From: Rhinopithecus roxellana
Lineage: Eukaryota; Chordata; Mammalia; Primates; Cercopithecidae
Reading direction: 5' to 3'
NCBI RefSeq assembly: GCF_007565055.1
Contig: NC_044560.1
Coordinates: forward strand, 91,517,295 to 91,581,294
DNA: 64,000 bases
The notes below the pieces were generated by a model. The model made no database searches. It was given only the letters and a program-made list of their open reading frames with translations, and was not told where the DNA came from. A program made the translations under genes and the position numbers. This document shows positions 22,997 through 34,147 of this stretch, piece by piece (within the stretch, counting starts at the first letter, position 1; each line of letters starts with the position of its first letter).

Positions 22997-23310
22997 GCCG
23001 TGTGCAGTGGGTCACGCCTGTTCTCCCAGCACTTTGGGAGACCGAGGCGGGTGGATCATGAGGTCAGAGGTTTGAGACCATCCTGGCCAAGATGATGAAA
23101 CCCTCTCTCTACTAAAAATACAAAAATGAGCCAGGCGTGGTGGCAGGCACCTGTAGTCCCAGTTACTCAGGACGCTGAGAAAGGAGAATCGCTTGAACCC
23201 ATGAGGCGAAGGTTGCAGTGAGCCGAGATCGCGCCATCGCACTCCAGCCTGGGCAACAAGAGCGAAACTCCATCTTAAATAAAAAAATAAATAAATGTAA
23301 ATAAATAAAA
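22997..23310 (+). repeat. Alu, first of a stacked Alu cluster
   Basis: Sense Alu (AGCCGTGTGCAGTGGGTCACG) preceded by TTAAAATCCATTCCT, with an AAATAAATAAATGTAAATAAA tail. Confidence 0.85.
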
Positions 23311-23311
23311 A

Positions 23312-23588
23312 AGGCCGGGCCAGTAATCCCAGACTTTGGGAGGCCGAGGTGGGTAGATCACGAGGTCAGGAGATCGAGACCATCCTGGCTAACACGGTGA
23401 AACCCTGTCTCTACTAAAAAAGTACAAAAAACTAGCTGGGCGAGGTGGCGGGCGCCTGTAGTCCCAGCTACTCAGGAGGCTGAGGCAGGAGAATGGTGTG
23501 AACCTGGGAGGCGGAGCTTGCAGTGAGCTGAGATCCGGCCACTGCACTCCAGCCTGGGCGACAGAGCGAGGCTCCGTCTCAAAAAAAA
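23312..23588 (+). repeat. AluY, internally deleted, in the cluster
   Basis: GGCCGGGCCAGTAATCCCAGACTTTGG: the segment GCGGTGGCTCAAGCCTG of the 5' end is missing. Otherwise young (GATCCGGCCACTGC). Confidence 0.85.
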
Positions 23589-23594
23589 CCAAAA

Positions 23595-23770
23595 ATTCGC
23601 TATGCGGGGTGGTGTTCGCCTGTAGTCCCAGTTACTCGGGAGGCTGAGGCAGGAGAATCGCTTGAACCTGGAGGCAAAGGTTGCAGTTAGCCAAGATCTC
23701 GCCACTGCACTCCAGCCTGGGTGACAGAGCGAGACTCTGTCCCAAAATAAAATAAAATAAATAAAATTTA
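23595..23770 (+). repeat. Alu right-arm fragment in the cluster
   Basis: Starts at the middle linker (AAAAATTCGCTATGCGGGGTGG) and runs to an AAAATAAAATAAAATAA tail. The left arm is missing. Confidence 0.75.
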
Positions 23771-23784
23771 AAAACCCATTCCTA

Positions 23785-24093
23785 GCCAGATGCAGTGGTT
23801 CACGCCTGTAATCCCAGCACTTTGGGGAGCTGTGGCAGGCCAATCACTTGAGTCTTAGGAGTTTGAGACCAGCCTGGGCATCGTGGCAAAAACCATTCTC
23901 TAAAAAAATTAGCTGAATGTGGTGGCGTGTGCCTTGGTCCCAGCTCCTTGGGAGGCTAAGGCGGGAGGATTGCTTGAGCCCAGAGGTTGTGGTTTCAATG
24001 AGCTGAGATCTCCCCACTGCATTCCAGCCTGAGTGAAAGAGTGAGACCCTATCTCAAATAAATAAAATAAAATAAAAAATAGTAAAATAAAGT
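23785..24093 (+). repeat. Alu, old, last of the cluster
   Basis: Sense, diverged Alu. Flanked by AAAACCCATTCCT (about 23771) and AAAATCCATTCCT (about 24096), further copies of the target that precedes the first Alu. Confidence 0.82.
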
Positions 24094-24570
24094 AAAATCC
24101 ATTCCTTCTGGTATCTCGACCTTTCTTTAAGATCACTTTCCTTCACCTGAAGTAGATCCTTTGGAAGCTTCTTTAGTGAAAGTCTCTTTGAGTCGTTCCT
24201 GAAGCATAAGGATAGGAAAATGTTTAAAATAAAGGAATGGAAAAAAAAGAAAAAAAGAAAAATAAATAAAAAATAAAAATAAAAAAAAGGAATGGAACAA
24301 GCAAGATCAGGCAAATGCAAAACCAAAAGTTAATGGGGATCCTTTGTATCATTTATATTTATATTTTCAAAATAGACTTTCAGACAAAAAGCATTACAGG
24401 TTGAGCATCCTAACCTGAAAACTCAAAATTCGAAATGCTCTAAAATATCAGCACTGACACGACACCACAAGTGAAAAATTCCACACCTGACCTCATGTGA
24501 TGGGGTCACAGTCAAAACTTTGTTTCTTGCACAAAATTATCTAAAACATTGTGTAAAATTACCTTCAGTT

Positions 24571-24868
24571 GGCCGGGCCTGGTGGCTCAAGCCTGTAATC
24601 CCAGCACTTTTGGGAGGCCGAGACGGGCAGATCACGAGGTCAGGAGATCGAGACCATCCTGGCTAATATGGTGAAACCCTGTCTCTACTAAAAAATACAA
24701 AAAACTAGCCGGGCAAGGTGGTGGGCGCCTGTAGTCCCAGCTACTCGGGAGGCTGAGGCAGGAAAATGGCGTAAACCCGGGAGGCAGAGCTTGCAGTGAG
24801 CTGAGATCCGGCCACTGCACCCCAGCCTGGGTGACAGAGCAAGACTCTGTTTCAAAGAAAAAAAAAAA
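24571..24868 (+). repeat. AluY, young, intergenic
   Basis: Full-length sense AluY (GGCCGGGCCTGGTGGCTCAAG). CCTTCAGT duplicated at both ends. Confidence 0.92.
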
Positions 24869-25323
24869 GTTCCTTCAGTCTATGTGTATAGGATGTATAT
24901 GAAATAAATGAATTTTATATTTAGACTTGTGTCCTGTTCCCAAGATATCTCATTATCATTATGTATATGTAAATATTCTTAAATATGAAAAAATCCAAAA
25001 TCTGAAACACTTCTGGTCAAGCATTTTGGATAAGGGATACTCATCCTGTATTAGAAAGAGAAAAGAACTCTATGTAGTAATAAAAGGTTCAATGCACAAG
25101 GAAAATATTACAGTTCTAAACCAGTATGCATTCTTAAAGCCTCATAGTACAAATTTATAGAACTTCATGGAAAAAGAATCCATCATAATTGTGTGAAAAT
25201 TCTCCACCAGGTTTTTTTTTTTTTTTTTTTTGTGGAAATTCAAAAGCTGATTCAAAAATTTATGTGGAAATGCAAAGGATCTAGAATAGCCATGACAATC
25301 TTGGAAAAAGAAAGAATAAATTT

Positions 25324-25633
25324 GGGCGGGGCACAGTGGCTCACACCTCTAATCCCAGCACTTTGGGACGTTGAGGTGGGTGGAACACCTGAGGTCGGGA
25401 GTTTGAGATTAGCCTGACCAACATGGAGAAACCTCATCTCTACTAAAAATACAAAATTAGCCGGGCATGGTGGCACATGCCTGTAATCCCAGCTACTCGG
25501 GAGGCTGAGGTAAGAGAATCGCTTGAACCTGGGAGGCAGAGGTTGCGGTGAGCCAAGATGGTACCATTGCACTCCAGCCTGGGCAACGAGAGTGAAACTC
25601 CATCTAAAAATAAATAAATACGTAAATAAATAA
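25324..25633 (+). repeat. Alu (S-like) inserted in the L1
   Basis: Sense Alu with 13-bp duplication AAGAATAAATTTG before and after, proving insertion into L1 ORF2. Confidence 0.92.
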
Positions 25634-25915
25634 AGAATAAATTTGAAAGGATTACACTACCAGATTTTAAGATTTCTTATGAAACTACAGTAATTAAGAC
25701 AGTGTGGAATCAGTGCAGGATAGACATATTAACCACTGGAATAGAATACAGGACCCAGAAATAACCCCAGGCACATATTGATTTATGAAGGGGGCAATGC
25801 AATGCAATGGATTAAGGGTAGTCTTTTTAAGAACAGACACTGGGACATTAGATAAGCATAGAGAAAAAGTGAAAGTTGACCCCTACCTCATACCATAACA
25901 ATAAATGAATTCTAG

Positions 25916-26230
25916 GCTGGGCACAGTGGCTCACAGTTGTAATCCCAGCACTTTGGGAGGCCAAGGAGGATGGATCACTTGAGGCCAGGAATTCGAGACC
26001 AATCTGGCCAACATGGTGAAACCACATCTCTACTAAAAATACAAAAATTAGCCAGGTGTGGTAGCACGTGCCTGTTATCCTAGCTACTCAGGAGGCTGAA
26101 GCGAGAGGATCGTTTAAACCCAGGAAGCAGAGGTTGCAGTGAGCTGAGATCACACCACTGCACTCCAGCCTGGGTGAGAGAGCAGGACGCCATCTCAATA
26201 AATCAATAAAATACATAAATAAATAAATTC
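25916..26230 (+). repeat. Alu inserted in the L1
   Basis: Sense Alu (GGCTGGGCACAGTGGCTCACAG) with AATAAATAAAT tail. AATNAATTCTA at both ends. Confidence 0.88.
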
Positions 26231-27001
26231 TACATAGATTGTAGATCTAGTGTGAAACTTTAAAAAATTAAGCTCCTAAAAGATAATAGGAGAGACTATC
26301 ATCATGCCCGTGTGGAGAAGCCTTAGGAGTTAAAAAGCACTAATCATAAAGGTAAGATTGATAAAGTTGATTAGATTAAAATTAAGAACATTTATGATTC
26401 CACTAAGAGAGCAGAAAGGCTTGCCACAGAGTAAGATAAGATATTTGAAACACATATGATAAAGGCATTGTATCCAGAATATATGAAGAATGCCAGCAAA
26501 ATAAGAAAAAGACAGTTTATTAGAAAAATCAGAATAGGCACTTCAAGAAGACTAACATTGAAGACTTTGAAGAATGACTAACATTGAAGAAATGCTGAAT
26601 CTCATTAGTAGTTAGGGAAATTAAAACAAAACAAAACAAAACACGAGACATCATGAAATACCTATCAGAATGGCTAAAATAAAAGATCATTCTAAGTGTT
26701 GACAAGAATGTGTAGCAACAGAAACTAGTAGGAGTGTAAATTGACATGATTACTTGGAGAATGGTTTAATTGTATCATTGGCTAGATAGACAACCCTATG
26801 ACCCAACAATTCTGCTCCTAGATATATACCAAGTGGAAATAGATTGAGCATTAAAAGACATGCACAAGAATGTTCTGGAAGCATTCATAATAGCTCCAAA
26901 CTGGAAACAATCTAGATGCCCAGCAGCAGGAAAATGGATAGATTATAGTATATTCCTGCAATAGAATACTATACAGTAATAGGAATGATCAGACTACAGT
27001 T

Positions 27002-27019
27002 GGCCAGGGCACAGTGGCT
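27002..27019 (+). repeat. 18-bp Alu 5' stub at a rearrangement junction
   Basis: GGCCAGGGCACAGTGGCT is the first 18 bases of an Alu, then switches directly to the left arm of the inverted repeat. Confidence 0.6.
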
Positions 27020-27313
27020 AAACATAGGACAATAAATCCAAAATCTGTGGTAGGTGCATTCGTATCAGTAAATACCACCAGACCTTAAATGACATCTTTC
27101 CCTTCTTGATTGAGCACTCAATATTTTCCTAAGAATTCCTCATGTTTTTTTCCGATGACTGTGTAAGTCTCCTCCTCTGTGTGCTTCCTGTTTGCTTCCT
27201 AGTGTGATATGTTGTACCCAAAATAAACTGTGACATTCTTAACAAAAATATTTAACCTCAACCTAATCAAGTTTCTAGACCTAACTTCCAGCTTCTAGGA
27301 AGATTGAAAAACA
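27017..27313 (+). repeat. Left arm of a ~300-bp inverted repeat
   Basis: Reverse complement of 28181-28482 at roughly 90% or more by eye. Shared blocks include GACTGTGTAAGTCTCCTCC, GCTTCCTGTTTGCTTCCT and CAAGTTTCTAGACCTAACTT. Confidence 0.9.
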
Positions 27314-27620
27314 TTTTTCTTTTCTTTTCTTTTTTTTTGAGACAGAGTCTCGCTCTGGGGCCCAGGCTGGAGTGCAGCGGGGCGATCTCAATTCATTGCA
27401 ACCTCTGCCTCCCAGGTTCAAGCAATTCTCCTGCCTCAGCCTCCTGAGTAGCTGGCACTGCAGGTGTGTGCCACCATGTCCAGCTAATTTTTGTATTTTT
27501 AGTAGAGACCAGGTTTCACCATGTTGGCCAGGCTGGTCTCAAACTCCTGACCTCAAGCAATCCACCCACCTCAGCCTCCCAAAGTGCTGGGATTACAGGC
27601 GTGAGCCGCCACACCCAGCC
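27314..27620 (-). repeat. Alu in the spacer of the inverted repeat
   Basis: Antisense Alu (TTTTCTTTTCTTTTTTTTTGAGACAG ... CCACACCCAGCC), directly abutting the left arm. Confidence 0.88.
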
Positions 27621-27703
27621 TGCACCCTTAAATTTTGTATCACCTAAAATCTGTCCATTTTCAATTTTGCCATTTATCCCAAGAATGTCTTTTGATGCTT
27701 TTC

Positions 27704-28008
27704 TTTTTTTTTTTTTTTTTTTTTTTGAGACGGAGTCTTGCTCTGTCGCCCAGGCTGGAGTACAGTGGCCGGATCTCAGCTCACTGCAAGCTCCGCCTCC
27801 CGGGTTTACGCCATTCTCCTGCCTCAGCCTCCCGAGTAGCTGGGACTACAGGCGCCTGCCACCTCGCCCAGCTAGTTTTTTGTATTTTTTAGTAGAGACG
27901 GGGTTTCACCATGTTAGCCAGGATGGTCTCGATCTCCTGACCTCGTGATCCGCCCGTCTCGGCCTCCCAAAGTGCTGGGATTACAGGCTTGAGCCACCGC
28001 GCCCGGCC
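27704..28008 (-). repeat. AluY, young, in the spacer of the inverted repeat
   Basis: Antisense full-length AluY. Exact duplication TGATGCTTTTCTTTT at left (about 27691) and right (28009). Confidence 0.94.
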
Positions 28009-28180
28009 TGATGCTTTTCTTTTTAAACCAAGATACAGTCTAGATTTATGCATTGCATGTGGTTATTATGTCTATTTGGTTTCCTTTAGTTTCGAACAGT
28101 GTCTCTCCCCCCCCCTTTTTTTTTTCTCGTGAGAATGACTTTTTGAGGGGCTCAAGCCAATTAGTTGGTAGAAAGTTCTG

Positions 28181-28482
28181 TGTTTTTTAATCTTCCTGGA
28201 AGCTGGAAGTTAGGTCTAGAAACTTGATTAGGTTGAAGTTAAATATTTTTCTCAATAATTTATCAGTGTATTTTGGGTACATCATATCACACCAGGAAGC
28301 AAACAGGAAGCACACAGAGGAGGAGACTTACACAGTCATCAGAAAAAAAAAAACCATGAGGAATTCTTAGGAAAATACTGAGTGCTCAGTCAAGAAGAGA
28401 AAGGTGTCATTTAAGGTCTGGCGGTATTTATTGATATGAATGCACCTACCACAGATTTTGGATTTCATGTCCTATGTTTAGC
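28181..28482 (-). repeat. Right arm of the ~300-bp inverted repeat
   Basis: Partner of 27017-27313. This arm continues naturally from 28020-28180, which reads like an old LINE-type sequence (GGTTTCCTTTAGTTTCGAACAG, GGGGCTCAAGCCAATTAGTTGG), so it is probably the source copy. Confidence 0.9.
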
Positions 28483-28787
28483 AGCTGGGCATGTTTTTCA
28501 TAGAGAAAGCTGAACATAATATTGGCCTATCTATTCTAAAAGCTGAGATGACAGAAATGCCTTTGTATAATGTGGAGAAAGGAATTTAAGAATAATTCTG
28601 GAACAAATTACCAAATATGTTTATGTTATCCCTTTTCCCAACCCATCCCTGCCTGGCAGGATCCTGAAGACATTCCCTTTACCAAAGTCTTGAGGCATAC
28701 TTTGTTCACAAGAGTACTGGGATCATTACAACATGATTTAGTAGGAGTTCATAAAATGTTGGTGAAGTATATTTCCTTCTTCTGTGT

Positions 28788-28940
28788 TTTTTTTTTTTTT
28801 TTTTTTTTTGACAGGGTCTCACTCTGTTACCCAGGCTGAAGTGCAGTAACTCACTGCACCCTCAAACTCCTGAGGCTTAAGGGATCCTCACACTTCAATC
28901 TCCTGAGTAGCTGGGACTACAGGTGTGGGACTACGTGCCC
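28788..28940 (-). repeat. Alu monomer/fragment
   Basis: Antisense, short (about 150 bp) Alu-like monomer: GACAGGGTCTCACTCTGTTACCC ... CTCCTGAGTAGCTGGGACTACAGG. Confidence 0.7.
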
Positions 28941-29467
28941 ATGCCCATGTAATTCCTATTTTTAGCGTAGTTGTAATGATTCCAACAGTAGCCTTTAACG
29001 ATGACCCTCGTGCAATTTATGGTATTCAAAATGGATACCAAGATCTTTGGAGGTGGTTAACTGGAGATAGGGTCCTAGATAAATGGCAGATCACTGAGGC
29101 CCTACTTGATCTGTATAGGCAAAAATTTATCCAGATTTGGAGGCAGATATCAAGACAGAAATGCAGCTCCATATTCTCTTGCGAGACTTAAGCTAGTTTG
29201 CAGATTCAGAGCCTATTCAATAATGGAGAGGCCATGTATCCTGAGGAGGGAGCTGGTAAAAGTGCTGTCAGTACAGAATGTGTATCATCACCATTTTCTT
29301 GATAAATGTGTATTACTATTTTTGTCTGGATAGCTGTACACTAGGGAAACTATACAAACACTTGGGCAACAAGTGGACACTAGCTGTTAGCTATTACTAA
29401 TTCCCAGATACCCATGATGTTATTGTCTGCTTCTCAGAGCTCATATGGGGACCAGGTAATGATGGAG
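28941..29467. other. Unassigned intergenic stretch
   Basis: Includes an open frame from about 28925 to 29191 (+) reading ...NDDPRAIYGIQNGYQDLW..., which I cannot assign. No start context, splice site or poly(A) support. Confidence 0.35.
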
Positions 29468-29692
29468 TTTTGTTTTGTTTTGTTTGTTTTGAGACGGAGT
29501 CTCCTACTGTCGCCCAAGCTAGAATGCAGTGGTGCATTCTCAGCTCACTGCAATCTCTGCCTCCCAGGTTCAAGTGATTTTCCTGCCTCAACCTCACCAG
29601 TAGCTGGGATTACAGGCGTGTACCACCATGCCTGGCTAATTTTTGTAGTTTTAGTAGAGACCAGGGTTTTGCCATGTTGGCCAGGTTGGTCT
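29468..29692 (-). repeat. Alu, 5' part missing, fused to another Alu
   Basis: Antisense Alu from a TTTTG-rich tail to GCCAGGTTGGTCTCG, where it stops and joins CCATTCTCCTGCCTCAG of a second Alu with no poly-T between. Confidence 0.82.
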
Positions 29693-29893
29693 CGCCATTC
29701 TCCTGCCTCAGCCTCCCCAGTAGCTGGGACTACAGGCGCCCGCCACCGCGCCCAGCTAGTTTTTTGTATTTTTTGGTAGAGACGGGGTTTCACCGGGTTA
29801 GCCAGGATAGTCTCGATCTCCTGACCTCGTGATCCGCCCGTCTCGGCCTCCCAATGTGCTGGGATTACAGGCTTGAGCCACCGCGCCCGGCCG
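29693..29893 (-). repeat. AluY segment lacking its 3' end
   Basis: Antisense young AluY from CCATTCTCCTGCC to the 5' end GCCCGGCC. No poly-T and no target duplication, so it arrived by recombination or template switching rather than ordinary insertion. Confidence 0.82.
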
Positions 29894-30239
29894 GCTAATT
29901 TTTGTGTGTGTGGTTTTGTTGTTGTTGTTGTTGTTTGTTTGTTTGTTTGTTTGTTTTGAGATGGAGTCTGGCTCTGTCACTCAGGCTGGAGTGCAGTGGC
30001 GCAATCTCAGTCCACTGCAAACTCTGCCTCCCAGGTTCACACCATTCTCCTGCCTCAGCCTCGGGAGTAGCTGGGACTACAGGCGCCTGCCACCACGCCT
30101 GGCTAATTTTGTGTGTGTTTTTAGTAGAGACGTGGTTTCACTGTGTTAGCCAGGATGGTCTCAATCTCCTGACCTCGTGATCTGCCCACTTGGCCTCCCA
30201 AAGTGCTGGGATTACAGGTGTGAGCCACCACGCCCGGCC
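29894..30239 (-). repeat. Alu with (GTT)n/(GTTT)n tail
   Basis: GGCTAATTTTTGTGTGTG then GTTGTTGTTG and GTTTGTTTGTTTG tail, antisense Alu body about 29958-30239 ending CCACGCCCGGCC. Confidence 0.85.
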
Positions 30240-30371
30240 ATTTTTTGTGTTTTTAGTAGAGATGGGGTTTTGCCATGTTGCCCAGGCTGGTCTCAATCTC
30301 CTGACCTCATGATCTGCCCACTTGGCCTCCTAAAGTGCTGGGATTACAGGTGTGAGCCACCACGCCCGGCC
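30240..30371 (-). repeat. Alu left-arm tandem unit 1 (132 bp)
   Basis: Antisense Alu 5' half from ATTTTTTGTGTTTTTAGTAG to CACCACGCCCGGCC, directly following the same segment of the preceding Alu. Confidence 0.92.
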
Positions 30372-30504
30372 ATTTTTTGTGTTTTTAGTAGAGATGGGGT
30401 TTTGCCATGTTGCCCAGGCTGGTCTCAATCTCCTGACCTCGTGATCCACCCGCCTCGGCCTCCCAAAGTGTTGGGATTACAGGCGTGAGCCACCGCGCCT
30501 GGCC
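30372..30504 (-). repeat. Alu left-arm tandem unit 2 (133 bp)
   Basis: Near-identical second head-to-tail copy of the preceding unit, ending CACCGCGCCTGGCC. Confidence 0.92.
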
Positions 30505-31700
30505 TGTGTTCTATTTGCAGCATTGCTTTCACTCCGCATTTTTAGGGGGTACTTCAGGCAACCTATTTCTCTGCTTTTCAGGATTCTGCAAGGGAAGTTG
30601 GGTTCCTCTTGTCTTTCCCCTCTGCCCACTTAGGATTCAGCCTTTTCAGGACTCATAAGTCCGTCACCATTCATTTATTTGTTTTCCAGTTTCCAAAAGT
30701 TTTTGTTATTTTTCTTCTCCTCCACTCGATGTGTCCCTGTGGGTTCATGCCTCTGGCTTTAAATCCCTTTTTCTACAGTAATGATTTTTGATGAGGGAGC
30801 TAAATGCGTATGTTCCAACTACTCCCTTTAAATAGAATTTAAGACAGAGAATAGAAAGGAATAAAGGCCAGGGAAGGAGGCCCTTCTTTTGAGAAGGAAT
30901 TCAGTTTTCCAGGGAGGGGAATTGTAGACTGAAAGTCTCTCAAAGAAAAGGGCACCTGTGGGATGAAGGTGGGGACTGTTGTCCTGGTGAAGCCCTACAT
31001 TGTTGGGTACTTTCTCTTTAGGAAAGTCCAAGTTAACTACAGCTTTAATTCTGAATTTCCCTGACTCTCTCCTAAAATTAGCATAAAAACTGCAGTCTGG
31101 TTTATTAATTTTGTGGGAGCTTAAGGCAAGAAAGATGAGTGTGGCTTTGTTCTGTCCCATTGTCTCCCAGGAGAGAGAAGGGGCATTAGCTTTGAGTACC
31201 CATTCCGAGTGAAACCAGTAGCTGAAAAGTGACCCAAGATCCTGGAGGATTGTTCCAGAGAGGAGGACAAGAGAAGAGCAATAACTTTCTGTTTGCCCTT
31301 GTGTGTTAGTGAAGGTTGTTCTTTGAAGAGAAAGGATTCCAGCAAAACCCTAGATGAAGTGGGGTGGCAAGATGACCTATAAACTGAATGAACTCACTAG
31401 AAGCAGAAGCTCAGAACCAGAGGTGACTGTGACTCTGAAAGATGATTTCAATTATTGTGTATTTATGTCTTTAACTGTGTAATTGAAGTGTATTCTACAT
31501 AAAGGAAAGTATACAAATTATAAATGTATACCTTGATGAATTGTCTGTTTATTCATTTTTATTACTAAGAGAAATGTAACTGGCACATTAAAGATGAAAT
31601 TTCAAGGATGTCATTCCTTGGGATGAGGGTGGTATAGGCTGGTAAGACATGATAACTCACCTTACAAGAACTCCATAACTTACAGGCTTATTGTTCATGC
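30505..31700. other. Intergenic, no recognisable repeat
   Basis: About 1.2 kb of mostly unique-looking sequence. Short open frames on both strands, none with domain or splice support. Confidence 0.45.
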
Positions 31701-31714
31701 ATTCAGTGACTGCC

Positions 31715-32165
31715 TGGTTTATGTTATCTCAGAAGCAGACCCTAAGGATTGCAGTGCAAGTAGTTTATTTAGGAAACACAGGAAATATCAATAGGGAGAT
31801 GGGGAAATGAGACAGGAAAAGGAAGATAACCAATAAAGGATACACTTTGAAGTTAGCTACTATCGCAGGAGACTGGAGCTTAATCTCAGTGAAACTGGGA
31901 ACCTGCAAAATACAATATTCAGAATTATGCCACCTAGTGGTGAGCAGACCAGGCATTCTCATACCAACTCCCAAATGTCATTGGTTGAGGGCTGTTGGTG
32001 GGACTATGGTGGAATGGTCAGTATTAATTCTCAGATATTCGGGGCAGCCCAGCTTCTGGCAGAGAGATGCAGATACTGGCCTCTGGCATTTGCTGGAGGC
32101 ACTGGAAGTTCTCAAGGATATGCACAGGACAGAAACAGCATTGGCTACTGTAACTAAACCTTCCA
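31715..32165. repeat. Ancient interspersed repeat, family not resolved
   Basis: AGAAGCAGACCCTAAGGATTG ... AATAAAGGATACACTTTGAAG ... GAGACTGGAGCTTAATCTCAG ... CACCTAGTGGTGAGCAGACC ... CATTGGTTGAGGGCTG is familiar as a dispersed primate repeat, but I cannot name the family. Confidence 0.35.
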
Positions 32166-32986
32166 TGATACATCTTAGGAGTATGGATAGTACAGATGAT
32201 GCGGAGTGCTAGTGTGAATTCCTCCTATGTTGTTTTCAGCATTCTTCTGCTGGAAGTTGACGATCATTATTCATAGAAAATATGTAGGAGGATATATAAT
32301 TGCAAATTGGAACTGGACCTCACTGTCAGTCTTGATAATGTGATTCTATCATGAATCAGTGATGAAAATGGTATTTCTAAAGGGTAAGGCTGGAGATTGT
32401 AATGGAAATGTGAACAGTGGTAGTGATTTGAATAAAGTTTACTGATTGTGCACAGGAAGAACCTGGGCATGAAGGTTTAAAGCAAATACCTAACAAAGCT
32501 GTTAAAATTGACAATCGTATAAGAGTGGGTCACTGAATTCTCTGTTTCGCAGTTCTGTGATGAGATGGGCAATGATTTCAAGCAGCTTCTCATTTTGTTC
32601 AGAAGCTCATTGGTTTTCCCTCAGAAGAATCCCTATTTATCTCTTCAAGATGCTAAAACATCTTTATCTTTCCGGATTACATACCTTTTATAATAGCACG
32701 TGCCTAACTGGCACTGGCTATATCACGTGAACAATCTAAATTCAGTCCTGCAAGGCAAGGTTTAAACCAGTTTTCCACTTGAGAGATCAAGTGCATTAAA
32801 TTACAGTGTTGTGTAACTGGAGTTGTGGGGTATGCCTCTTTATAATGGTGAGTCAGGTTCCTTTTGCTTGAATGATATGGTTTTTAACTCATCTGAACTG
32901 AAATGATACGGTTATTAACTCCCTGAAATTGTATTGTTGAAGATTATGAAGAGACACTTAAATGACTTGATAAAATGTCTTCATTG

Positions 32987-33275
32987 GGCTGGGCGTGGTG
33001 GCTCACGCCTGTAATTCCAACACTTTGGGAGGCCGAGGTGGGTGGATCATGAGGTCAAAAGATCGAGACCATCCTGGCCAACATGGTGAAACCCGTCTCT
33101 ACTAAAAATACAAAAATTAGCTGGGCATGGTGGTGTGTGCCTATAGTCCCAGCTACTCAGGAGGCTGAGGCAGGAGAATCGCTTGAACCCGGGAGGCAGA
33201 GGTTGCAGTGAGCCGAGATTGCGCCATTGCACTCCAACCTGCTGACAGAGCGAGACTCTGTCTCAAAAAAAAAAG
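32987..33275 (+). repeat. Alu, intergenic
   Basis: Sense Alu with 12-bp duplication GTCTTCATTGGG on both sides. Confidence 0.92.
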
Positions 33276-33567
33276 AAAAAGTCTTCATTGGGGTTTTCAG
33301 AATCCGATGGCAGAGATGAATAGATAAGGAACCCTCTCCTCACCATCTTTGGAGACATGACCAAATAACTTGACACATTTTGAAGAACAGATTCTGGATA
33401 TTGTATTAGATGTCCTATTGAAATACAGTTTGTTAAACAAAAATTTCTCGTAATTTTGGTTAGTTTATAATTCCATCAGAGAATACAGTTAAGTATGTTG
33501 CCTTTACACACTATGCATACTTATAAATTAGGGTTTCCAGTCGTGAAAAATAGAAACACAGAAGCTC

Positions 33568-34147
33568 ATCTTTTTTTTTTTTTTTTTTTTTAAACAGGGT
33601 CTTGCCCAGGCTAGAGTGCAGTGGCGCAGTCTTGACTCACTGCAGCCTAGGCCTCCTGGGCTCAGGCGATCCTCCCACCTCAGCCTTCTGAGTAGCTGGG
33701 ACTACAGGCATGCACCACCATGCCTGGCTAATTTTGTTTATTTATAAAATTTAATTTAATTTTTTTTGAGACAAAGTTTTGCTCTTGTTGCTCAGGCTGG
33801 AGTACAATGGTGCAATCTCAGCTCACTGCAACATCCGCCTCCTGGGTTCAAGCAATTCTCCTGCCTCAGCCTCCTGAGTAGCTGGGATTACAGGCATGCG
33901 CCACCATGCCAGGCTAATTTTGTATTTTTGGTAGAGATGGGGTTTCTCCATGTTGGTCAGGCTGGTCTCGAACTCCCGACCTCAGGTGATCCACCTGCCT
34001 CGGCCTCCCAAAGTCCTGGGATTACAGGTGTGAGTCACCGTGCCTGGCCTTGTTTATTTATTTTTTTTAAGATGGAGTCTCCCAATGTTGCTCAGGCTGA
34101 TCTCAAACTCTTGGGCTCAAGCGATCCTCTCACCTGAGCTTGAGCCA
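33568..34147 (-). repeat. Old antisense Alu split by a younger Alu
   Basis: Outer Alu: 33568-33745 (ACAGGGTCTTGCCCAGGC ... CATGCCTGGCTAATTTTG) and 34050-34147 (AAGATGGAGTCTCCCAATGTTG ... GATCCTCTC). The inner Alu separates them. Confidence 0.82.
33755..34049 (-). repeat. Alu inserted inside an older Alu
   Basis: Antisense Alu between copies of TTGTTTATTTA at about 33735 and 34050, the target duplication in the host Alu's linker. Confidence 0.86.

Larger units (their letters stand above)
25215..26998 (+). mobile_element. L1 ORF2 3' portion, sense, with two Alu insertions
   Basis: L1 ORF2 landmarks in sense: AAATTTATGTGGAAATGCAAAGG, CTACAGTAATTAAGACAGTGTGG, then CCAACAATTCTGCTCCTAG, AGCTCCAAACTGGAAACAAT, GATGCCCAGCAGCAGG, and AATACTATACAGTAAT. 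The reading frame is decayed. Alus at 25324-25633 and 25916-26230 split it. It ends abruptly at an 18-bp Alu head followed by the left arm of an inverted repeat. Confidence 0.85.

Noticed and set aside
27466..27948. 160-residue frame across two Alus
   Set aside because: Built from antisense Alu sequence (typical [17 protein letters not shown] translation), not a gene.
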